Positions 56,106 through 64,000 of a stretch of 64,000 bases of DNA are shown here, piece by piece. The first letter of the stretch is position 1. Each line of letters opens with the position of its first letter. The notes beneath the pieces are model-generated. The model saw only the letters and a list, made by a program, of their open reading frames with translations, was not told the origin of the DNA and ran no database searches. Where the stretch lies: the NCBI GenBank assembly GCA_963580285.1, contig OY757011.1, positions 167,119,406-167,183,405 of the forward strand, given 5' to 3'. The translations under genes and the position numbers were made by a program. The DNA is from Lucinisca nassula. Its lineage: Eukaryota; Mollusca; Bivalvia; Lucinida; Lucinidae.

Positions 56106-56419
56106 TGTCTTATTGTTAATTAATAATCCTTTAACCTTATTACATCAGTTATGAATTCCATAAGGCAATAATATGATTTATAAGATAGACAAAGTAAATG
56201 AATAATTGATGCAAATTCTCTATGCTATGGTAATAAAGATACCATGAACTCTTCATAGCCAATATGCAGCAATTTGAAATAACCCACTTAAAGTGGATAT
56301 ATAAGAGGATTTGAATGTGCCCCTAGGAAATGAGAATTGTTTATATGAGAATTAACCTATTTTGTCATGAATAGACCACCTTTTTTCAATTCATGAACTA
56401 CAATTGTTTTGAATTGATG
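56106..56419. other. Unassigned sequence
   Basis: Nothing recognised before the array. Confidence 0.4.
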
Positions 56420-58150
56420 CACTGTCTCACCTTTTTCCATGGAACAAATAATTTGATCTTGCCATAAAATGGGTCAAGTCCAACCCAGGATCATCATTTA
56501 TATAACTTGTATAGGGCTCAAGTGCCTTATGCTTTCTTATAAGTTTCAAATTTATCTGACTTATGGTTCTGGAGAAGAAGATTTTAAAATGATTTTCAGT
56601 TTATATGGGTATGGTGGCCATCTTGGTCATGATCAGAACCAATTATATAAACTTTCAAATTGGTTCTTGTGAGGCAAATATGTTTTTCATAAAATATGAC
56701 TTCAATTGGCTCAGTGGTTTCTGAGGAGAAGCTGGTTGAAATTCTGATGGTGATTCAATCCTTGTGACCTTGAGCCATTGTCATTGAATGACCTTGACAT
56801 TTGACAATCAAGGTACATTTAAGACCTATTTTCTTTTCATAAACTAAATTTTTTTTTTCGATAAAAGCACTATTTCCCATTCAAACGCCTTGGGGACCAA
56901 ATTTAACCTTTCCTTAAAATAGGTCAAGGTCAACCCAGGGTCATCATTTATATAACTTTTGCAGGGCTTGGGTACATTTTGCTCCCTACCAAATTTTCCA
57001 GGACATCTGACTTATGGTTCTGGAGAAGAAGATTTTTACCTTATATGGGCATGACGGCCATCTTGGTCATGTGAGCAGCACAAATTATAGTTCCCTTGAT
57101 GCATAGATGCTCTATATAAAATATGACTTCAACTGGCCTTGTGGTTTCTGATGAGATGTTTGAAATTCTGATTCAGCCATGTCATTGAATGACCTTGACC
57201 ATTGACATTTTATAGAGGTTCATATAAGTTCCATTTTCATTTCATAAACTATGATTGAATTGCATACAAGCACTATTTACCTTTTTTCCATTCAAATGCC
57301 TTAGGGATCAAATTTGACCTTGACATAAAGTAGGTCAAGGTCAACCCAGGGTCATCATTTATATAACTTTTGTAGGGTTTGAGTCCCTTTTGCTGTCTGC
57401 AAAGTTTCGAGGTCACTTGACTTGTAGTTCTGGAGAAGAAGATTTTTAAAGAATTTTTACCTTATTTGGGCATGGTAGCCATCTTGGTCATGTGACCATA
57501 TAAACTTTAGTTCCCATGTTGCATAGATGTTCTACATAAAATATGAGATCAGTTGGTTTTCTGGTTTCTGAAGATAAGATGTTTGAAATTCTGATGGTCT
57601 TTCAATCCTTGTGACCTTGAGCCAAGGTCATTGAATGAACTTGACCTTTGACATTCATAGAGGTTCATATAAGTCCTATTTTCATTTCATAAACTATGAT
57701 TATATTGCATACAAGCACTATTTTACCTTTTCCCTATTCAAATGTATTAGGGACCAAATATTCCAGATAGGTCAAAGTCAGCCCAGGGTCATCATTTATA
57801 AAAATTTTGTATGTCTTGAATCCTTTTTGCTGCCTGCCAAGTTTCAATGTCATCTGACTTAAGGTTCTGGAGTGAGTGAGTATTTGAGTTTTACCTCCCA
57901 CCAACAGCTAAGGTCATATGGAGACTGGACCTCGGTTTAAAGACTCATCCGAAAAACTGGAGAAGCCCGGGATCGATCCTGCGAATTAAGGTTCTGGAGA
58001 AGAAGATTTTTAAAGCGTACGTTATATGAGCATGGTGGCCATCTTGGTCATGTGACCTGAACTAATTATGTACACTTTAGTTCTTGTGAGGCATAGATGC
58101 TGTACATATGGTGTAACTCCTCCCATTGGCCCAGTGGTTTCTGAGAAGAA
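56420..58150 (+). repeat. Tandem array, about 410-450-bp units, nearly 4 copies
   Basis: CTGACTTATGGTTCTGGAGA or variants occur at about 56557, 57008, 57418 and 57855. Units share AACCCAGGGTCATCATTTAT, GTGGCCATCTTGGTCATGTG and TGACCTTGAGCCAAGGTCAT. The style matches the array elements elsewhere but no hairpin head or 3' hairpin is seen. A SINE is inserted in the last unit. Confidence 0.8.
57873..57985 (-). mobile_element. tRNA-derived SINE family S2, truncated, with 14-bp target duplication
   Basis: TTAAGGTTCTGGAG at 57859-57872 recurs at 57986-57999. The copy is the 3' part only, ending inside the B-box region (GGATCGATCCTGCGAA), typical of incomplete reverse transcription. Confidence 0.92.
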
Positions 58151-58465
58151 GATGTTTGAAAATATGGACTGATGGCAGGCAACACACAACTGAACATTGG
58201 TATACTATAAGCTAAAAATACTGAGAACTGCCCACCTGATTGCTGTAGCTGCCTATTGGCAGCCCATGGGAAATGCAATAGTCTGCCTATGGGAAATTTG
58301 CCATGCAAATTTTGAGTGGCCTCCTCCTTATATGGAGTAGGTAGCTAATAGACAATAACCAGAAATGGAGGGGATGCCTTTAGGCACAGTAGGCAGTGAT
58401 CAAATCTGGATTTCTCGTCTGCCATTGGCTTCAGGGCTCCCTACTCTGCATACTACTGCAACTTA
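58151..58465. other. Unassigned sequence leading into the minisatellite
   Basis: CTGCCTATTGG-like pieces (about 58248 and 58280) suggest early degenerate copies of the following repeat. No gene. Confidence 0.4.
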
Positions 58466-58960
58466 GTGGATTCAGAACCGCCTTCCTTGCCTATTGAGCT
58501 GCCTTCTCTGCCTATTCAGTTGGAACTGAGCTGCCAATTCTGCCTTCTGCTCATTTGCTCTCCACTGAGCTGCCTACCTACTGAGCTGCCTACTCTGCCT
58601 ATGCAGTTGGAACTGAGCTGCCAATTCTGCCTTCTGCTCATTTGCTGTCCACTGACCTGCCTACCTACTGAGCTGCCTACTCTGCCTATTCAGTGGGAAC
58701 TGAGCTGCCAATTCTGCCTTCTGCTCATTTGCTCTCCACTGAGCTGCCTACCTACTGAGCTGCCTACTCTGCCTATTCAGTTGGAACTGAGCTGCCAATT
58801 CTGCCTTCTGCTCATTTGCTCTCCACTGAGCTGCCTACCTACTGAGCTGCCTACTCTGCCTATTCAGTGGGAACTGAGCTGCCAATTCTGCCTTCTGCTC
58901 ATTTGCTCTCCACTGAGCTGCCTACCTACTGAGCTGCCTACTCTGCCTATTCCCCACTTA
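58466..58960 (+). repeat. 87-bp minisatellite, just over 5 copies, open in one frame
   Basis: GGAACTGAGCTGCCAATTCTG occurs (20-base core) at 58522, 58609, 58696, 58783 and 58870, exactly 87 apart. Since 87 is 29 codons, one forward frame stays open for 181 codons (58466-59011) and reads as leucine- and cysteine-rich units such as CQFCLLLICSPLSCLPTELP. It has no recognisable domain, and its own flanks look like decayed copies, so I call it a repeat and not a gene. Confidence 0.85.
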
Positions 58961-59039
58961 CTGATATTTCAGTGGAATAATTTTTCCAGAATTTCAGTGA
59001 GATTGCAGTGACATTTCATTGACTTGTATCAATAAACGT

Positions 59040-59262
59040 CTGCAAACCGCTTTGAGGATCTAAGCCTGTCCAGGAACCGCGGTTCGAGGTGGACCGTCCA
59101 TGATTATAAACCCTATTGGTTTCATTGGGCGACACGGCTTGAGATGTCATTTCATCTCAATGTCGGGTAAAAGTCCCACAAAATTGGAAGCAACGTCTCC
59201 AAAATGACCTATACTGTGTTGACGGGGACATTAAACCTCAAATCAAACAAACAAACAAACAA
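59040..59262 (+). mobile_element. SINE-X, 5'-truncated
   Basis: Begins CAAACCGCTTTGAGGATCTA and ends GGGGACATTAAACCTCAAATC with five CAAA-type tail repeats. Well preserved. Confidence 0.88.
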
Positions 59263-59457
59263 ACAAAATGAATATGATATACCGGTAAACAAAGTTGTAG
59301 ATGCGTTATATATATTTTGATATATACAATTTCCAGAAATTGCGAGAAATCAATTGTGAATCCTTTCTGAATGTCTTCTGTCTAAGAATGAACTGCTCCA
59401 TGGTCAGGTGCAGTGCTATGCATGCATATGACAACTTGTAATGGGACATGTTCACAT
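59263..59457. other. Unassigned sequence
   Basis: Nothing recognised. Confidence 0.35.
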
Positions 59458-59670
59458 TTAACCCTTGTCCTGCTGAATATTTATATATGTCATGCCCACT
59501 ACTGATTATCAGCCAATCAGATTACTTGATGTAAATTATTGCAACAAATTCATAAACTGGATGGCAAACAATGAAGATCCTGATCAGATGGCTTCTTCAG
59601 AAGCCATCTGATCTGGATCTACATTGTTTCAAAGATAAGGCATATCCGGGCTCAGCAGGACAAGGGTTAA
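59458..59670 (+). mobile_element. TTAA hairpin MITE, family A (intact)
   Basis: TTAA both ends; 15-bp perfect terminal repeat CCCTTGTCCTGCTGA/TCAGCAGGACAAGGG; stem GATGGCTTCTTCAGAAGCCATC. The best reference for the CCCTTGTCC subtype. Confidence 0.93.
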
Positions 59671-59900
59671 ACTGTCACTTCAAGTAGAGCAATGATTTTA
59701 TGGCCTCGAATTTGCAAATGCACTACCCACTAAGCTAATCATACTCAACATGGCTACTAATCATTCTTTTTAATCAAGCAGGGAGCAAATTCTTTCGTAG
59801 CAGGGTTGCTTCTGTTTGGAAAGGGACTAAAAGCCAAGGGAGTGAAGTCATATGTTTTACAGCAGAATGCACTTGACCATGGGCAAGTAAATTTGTTGTA
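59671..59900. other. Unassigned sequence
   Basis: Nothing recognised. Confidence 0.35.
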
Positions 59901-61735
59901 GATGTGCCACAAGCTATTGTCTGGTTATGGCTGTGCCACAAACTCTATTGTCTTATTGTGGATGTCCCACAAAGTCAATATTTTGTCTTGTTGTGGATGT
60001 AACATAAACTGGGTGTGGTTGTAACACATTAACACCTTTGTGTGTCTGTGAAAGAACTATTGTCTGGTTATGGATTTTATCTGCTTTTGGATGTGCTACA
60101 AATTCTGTCTGGTTGTTGATGTTCCACAAGCGCTATTGACTGATGATGTGCCACAAACTGTATTGTCCCACACTCTCTATTGAGTACTGTCTGCTGTACC
60201 ACACTTCCTGTTGAGTACTCTATTGTACCACACTCTCTACTGAGTACTTTCTGTTGTCTGGTTATGGATGTACCTCAAACTGTATTGTCTGGTTGTGGAT
60301 GTACCACTCTTTAGTCTGGTTGTGGATGTACCCCAAACCCTATTTTTGTTGTGGATTTACCGTATTCGGGCGTGTACTACCCGCATTTGCGTACTACCCG
60401 CACCCCTTTTTTTTGCCAAAATCTGGGGGAAAAATGTTATTCTGTTGTATTACCCGCATGGAACATTTGCTGAAATTTTGGTGGGTCCGTAAGTGAGAAA
60501 AAGTAAGAATTTGGCCAGTTTTTGTAACATAAAACGGAACACGCGATCGTCTTCAAAAGGCGGGAAAATGCACGTGCGTGCGGCTATCACCAGAAAGCAT
60601 GTATTTTACATGAAAAAGTTGTAAAAACTTGGCCTGTTCACCCTTGTTATTTATTTATTAACCAATATATGCCCAGCGGCCCTTTTTGGGGACATCGGCA
60701 AACAGTGCAGACCCAGATCAGACGCCGCAGAAAATGTTGTAAAAACTTCACCTGTTCACCCTTGCAATTTATTTATTAACCAATATAAACTTTCCCTTAA
60801 TAAAACATTGTCATTGTTTTTATTCTTTTGAATTATCCCTTCCCTGGCCGCTGTTTGCGATTACGACTGATCATCGTCGTTACGCACTACGAACCGCTGA
60901 TTAGCGGTGCTTTTGATGTGCAATTTAGACCACTCATCGGGTAAACACTTATTGCGCATGCAGTGTCCGTGTCCGTTAATCGATAGCGAATTAACATGAT
61001 TAAAGTCGGCCTTTATTTGTGTTAATTGTGTGTTTGGTAAAGGTGACAAAGTTGAGAACTTTGAGAAGTGACATTGAGAACTCAAGTACTTGTAAATCCG
61101 CTGGTAAAATGTAGCATCCTTTTGTAAAAGCTCATTCTTGTTTCACGGAAACGCTCGAATATAGTCGAGTGACCACGATCGCTCAAGTCAAATATAGCGG
61201 CCAATCAAATCGATTGTAGCTATACACACCTTCTCAATTCCCGGAAATCAGACAAACCATGTGTACAAATGGATAAATAACTTGTTTATTTCGTTTAAAA
61301 TCAGAGTTTTAGGAATAATTAGTACAAAATCGGTTTTCCTAGTATTGGAGATGGTTATATTACTCATGTGTAAGTTAAATTGAGTCGGCAATTAACGTTA
61401 TTTATATCGGGAATCGTAAATAGATAGCGCATAACATTGAGATGCATTGTATTTTCAGCGGACAAAAGTAAAAAAAAAATGGTCCAAAACAAATTCGGGC
61501 AGATTACCCGCACCCCAAACTTGGGCTGTAATTTGGGGGAAAAAAACTGCGGGTAGTACACGCCCGAATACGGTATAGCAAACAGGGTTTGTCTGGTTGA
61601 GGATGTACCACAAACTCTATTGTCCCACAAACTGTGTTGTCTGATAGTGGATTTACCACAAACTGTTATCTGATAGTGTATGTACCATGAACTCCTCTGC
61701 TGTCTGGTTGTGTCACATATTCTGCTGTCTGGTTG
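59901..61735 (+). repeat. Degenerate minisatellite split by a transposon
   Basis: GTCTGGTTATGGATGTACC and CACAAACTCTATTGTC blocks of about 30-45 bp repeat from about 59901 to 60357, and the same blocks resume at about 61576 (GTCTGGTTGAGGATGTACC) to about 61735. The transposon at 60360 interrupts the array. Confidence 0.75.
60360..61573. mobile_element. Tc1/mariner-like transposon, 1214 bp, TA target, non-autonomous
   Basis: TA at 60358-60359 and 61574-61575 flank CCGTATTCGGGCGTGTACTA and TAGTACACGCCCGAATACGG. The inverted repeat continues to CCCGCA/TGCGGG. The interior holds a direct duplication: GTTCACCCTTG then ATTTATTTATTAACCAATAT at about 60636 and 60752, the first followed by a half MITE core (GGCAAACAGTGCAGACCCAG). 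No transposase frame of useful length; frames seen are shadows. Confidence 0.82.
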
Positions 61736-62187
61736 CTGAAGCGAAAAATAACTGAATGATCCATATACACCCCATTTTATGAGAAAATTTGTGTTGGATT
61801 GGGTGCGCATGCGCGCGAGTGCATTCTTCCTGTTTTCCGGGAAACAATTTTTGGATATTTTTGGAATTTAAGGAATACCCTGGATGAGTCCTTTAACTTT
61901 TTCTCCTTAACTTTGTTTAAATATTTAGTTACTTGTTTATTTTGCAGGTTTAGTTAGGTTTTTACGACTTTTCATATTTATCACATCCCGGATAATTTGG
62001 CTTGGTATTTTTTACTTTTGCACCGAAACAAAACTAGTTCCGGTTTCGCGGCGGATTGACATTAAGGTAAACAATTAAGTTTAAATGTGATTTTTGATGA
62101 TATTGCCCAACAGAGGAGACTTTCCCAGACACCACTTTATATTTATTGCCCTTCAGTAACCAAAGAGTCACCAGAAAACCAACAATA
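61736..62187 (+). other. Probable 5' untranslated region of the LINE
   Basis: Lies between the minisatellite and the LINE start codon. All three forward frames are closed near the ORF: TGATGA at 62095-62100 stops the LINE frame. It contains GGGTGCGCATGCGCGCGAG at about 61800. The true 5' end of the element cannot be fixed from one copy. Confidence 0.5.
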
Positions 62188-64000
62188 ATGAGCCATTTTG
62201 CATTTGACCTTCTTTTTGGAGTATGTTGCATGTTGCTGGCAACAAGACTTGCATCTCTTCTTAGTTGCAGTGGACAGGACCTACAGGAAATCCCAGTTAA
62301 CTTCTACCCAGTTTATGCGGACACACGTGGTACAACAGCAATCGACCGTAACTTTGCATTTCATTTGCCCCATGTTTGTACAATATCAATCTTAAAAAAA
62401 TCTCTAAGAATGAAGGGGTTTCCTGGTTCAAATAAACTTTTCTACTTGTATATATTTACAGTTGTTATAGGTAATGCTTGGGATGTTGAATCAAATCCTG
62501 GTCCAGACTCCCGAAATGACAGTTCACACTTCCCTTGTGGACTCTGTCAAAAAAGTGTTGGTTGGGAAGACCGGGGAATTTGTTGCGACACCTGCAATGT
62601 CTGGTATCACATAGGATGTCAAGGCATGTCATCAACTATGTATAGTTTTTACAACAGATCATTGAATAAAAATGTTGCATGGGAGTGTTTGAAATGTGGA
62701 ATGCCAAACTTTTCCACATCTCTGTTTGACACCTCATCTTCTATAGACACCTACAACCACTTTGAACCTTTATCTACCCTATCCGAGCCTGATAGTCCGA
62801 TACCAGACAACATTGGCCCACCCACGGCAGCTTCATCGCCCATTGTGCAGCAGTCAAAAGAAGCTAAACGAAAGACCAAAAAGGCGGTTCTTAACCATCC
62901 CCTCAGAATATTGATCATGAATTGTCAGTCAATAAAGAATAAAAGGGCTGAACTTCATACAATTATCGACTCGGCGAAACCAGACATCATTTTGGGCAAT
63001 GAGTCTTGGTTAACCCCAGAAATTAAAAACTCGGAAATTTTTCCTGAATCCTTTGAGGCCATCCGGAAAGACAGAGTTGGGGATGCACATGGAGGTGTCT
63101 TCGTGGCCTTCAAGCGAGACCTACTCTGTACAGAAACTCCGGAGTTGGACACCAACTGTGAACTAGTTTGGTGTAAATTGAACATCATTGGATGTAGGAC
63201 TTTGTACCTTGGATCTTTTTATCGCCCACCAGATCAGATTGACCCAGAATATCTTGAGGCTTTTAATTCATCTTTGTCTAGGATAATGTCAAATGCAAAT
63301 GCCCATATTTTGGTTGGTGGAGACTTTAATTGTGGTGACATTGAATGGTGCAGCATGCAGGTGCCCCATAGGGTGCCTAAAAGGCAGACACAGCAACAAC
63401 TTTTGGATATAATAAAAGAACACTGCCTGGCCCAAGTTGTTAACATACCCACCCGGCAAGAAAAGACCCTTGATTTATTGTTTACAAATTCTCCATCCCC
63501 AGTAAGCCGAGTTAAGGGGATGCCCCCGATTGGCAAAGCTGATCATGACATAGTCCTTGTTGAGTATGACATAAAAGCTAAACGAATCAGACAAGTCCCG
63601 CGTAAAGTTTTTCTCTACAAACGTGCGGATATGGATGGTCTGCGAGACCATATGGCGCGATTTAAGGATTCGTTCCTTTCCTCTGACCTCTCACACATGT
63701 CAGTTAATGACCTGTGGGTCAGTTTTAAGTCCGAATTAACCACGGCAATGGAAAGGTTTATACCAACTAAAATGACCAAAACAAAATATAGGGCACCATG
63801 GATCGATAACACGATCAAGCATCTCATCAGAAGACGGAATAGAATGTATTTTCGTGCTCGCAAGTCTAGCAGCCCTGACGTTAAGAACCATTACAAACGG
63901 TTCAGAGCACATGTGCAAAAGGTTATAAGAGATGCATATTGGAAGCATGTTTCCAGCATCTTTACCTTTGAAGATGACAATATAGATCCCGATAGTCCCC
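62188..64000 (+). CDS. Non-LTR retrotransposon (LINE) ORF: 2A-like leader, PHD finger, APE-type endonuclease; 3' partial
   Basis: An uninterrupted frame of 604 codons leaves the window before any stop. It opens after TGATGA at 62095-62100; ATG 62188 is the first start and has A at -3; ATG 62410 (residue 75) is an alternative. Residues 5-27 and 84-95 are hydrophobic. Residues 99-106 read DVESNPGP, the 2A consensus; 2A peptides make the ribosome skip the bond between the last Gly (105) and Pro (106). A C4HC3 PHD finger follows: Cys117/120, Cys133/136, His141/Cys144, Cys167/170, with Trp165. From about residue 240 is an exonuclease-endonuclease-phosphatase fold nuclease, with Asn245, Glu272 (NESW), Asp379/Asn381 (GGDFN) and Asp452-His453 (ADHD). 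Such APE-type nucleases nick the target DNA for target-primed reverse transcription. The 145 residues after it look like the basic linker before a reverse transcriptase, which should lie beyond the window. Clade (CR1/L2/jockey-like) is uncertain. No frameshift or stop is seen, so the copy may be young. Confidence 0.93.
   Translation, partial: MSHFAFDLLFGVCCMLLATRLASLLSCSGQDLQEIPVNFYPVYADTRGTTAIDRNFAFHLPHVCTISILKKSLRMKGFPGSNKLFYLYIFTVVIGNAWDVESNPGPDSRNDSSHFPCGLCQKSVGWEDRGICCDTCNVWYHIGCQGMSSTMYSFYNRSLNKNVAWECLKCGMPNFSTSLFDTSSSIDTYNHFEPLSTLSEPDSPIPDNIGPPTAASSPIVQQSKEAKRKTKKAVLNHPLRILIMNCQSIKNKRAELHTIIDSAKPDIILGNESWLTPEIKNSEIFPESFEAIRKDRVGDAHGGVFVAFKRDLLCTETPELDTNCELVWCKLNIIGCRTLYLGSFYRPPDQIDPEYLEAFNSSLSRIMSNANAHILVGGDFNCGDIEWCSMQVPHRVPKRQTQQQLLDIIKEHCLAQVVNIPTRQEKTLDLLFTNSPSPVSRVKGMPPIGKADHDIVLVEYDIKAKRIRQVPRKVFLYKRADMDGLRDHMARFKDSFLSSDLSHMSVNDLWVSFKSELTTAMERFIPTKMTKTKYRAPWIDNTIKHLIRRRNRMYFRARKSSSPDVKNHYKRFRAHVQKVIRDAYWKHVSSIFTFEDDNIDPDSP

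Noticed and set aside
61364..61810. 148-codon minus-strand open frame
   Set aside because: It spans the right end of a mariner-like element, a minisatellite and the LINE leader; no domain and wrong strand for the LINE.
63234..63948. Minus-strand frames of 70-100 codons
   Set aside because: They are antisense to the LINE nuclease and linker coding region.

Overview
The window is a repeat-dense, AT-rich stretch of an animal genome. Several groups of repeats look like those of a marine or freshwater bivalve mollusc: hairpin-headed elements carrying tandem repeats and GTCCGTCC tracts, several tRNA-derived SINE families ending in a short GTTAAAC-like tail, and TTAA-bounded hairpin MITEs. The species call is an inference from repeat style. 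I found no host protein-coding gene, structural RNA gene, CRISPR array or bacterial-type operon. Almost all short open frames lie inside repeats. The one convincing coding sequence is a retrotransposon ORF that enters at the right edge and runs off the window.

Layout. 0.1-4.4 kb is one tandem-repeat element (about 167-bp units) with subterminal inverted repeats and a 3' hairpin. 4.4-15 kb holds scattered MITEs, a SINE family without a visible tRNA head (called SINE-X here) and a reverse-oriented array element at 5.4-6.6 kb. 14.1-14.8 kb is a SINE-in-SINE insertion followed by an inverted duplication. 15.5-18 kb has a 172-bp array element and a 280-bp array split by a foldback element. 18.0-20.1 kb is a three-layer nest: SINE-X interrupted by a second SINE-X and by a 1.1-kb hAT-like element with an exact 8-bp target duplication. 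20.6-31 kb holds a 43/50-bp array, more MITEs, three copies of a tRNA-derived SINE, a mariner-like MITE and another array element. 33.5-35.2 kb is a 36-bp minisatellite. 36.7-41.2 kb has two more array elements. 41.6-44.2 kb is a nested foldback element made of TCGTG-type motifs spaced at about 10-11 bp. 44.5-59.7 kb is more SINE-X, MITEs and four further arrays. 59.9-61.7 kb is a minisatellite split by a 1.2-kb TA-flanked transposon. 61.7-64 kb is the 5' part of an APE-type non-LTR retrotransposon (LINE).

The most interesting biology is at the two ends of the mobile-element spectrum. The LINE ORF carries an N-terminal hydrophobic leader ending in a virus-like 2A translational-recoding motif (DVESNPGP), then a C4HC3 PHD finger, then an exonuclease-endonuclease-phosphatase (EEP) nuclease domain. 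Among non-autonomous elements, the helically phased TCGTG foldback, a hairpin core shared by MITE families with different termini, and nuclear-receptor half-sites repeated inside unrelated tandem arrays are the observations I would follow first. Family names (Helitron-like, piggyBac-like, hAT, mariner) rest on termini and target duplications only; no transposase was seen.
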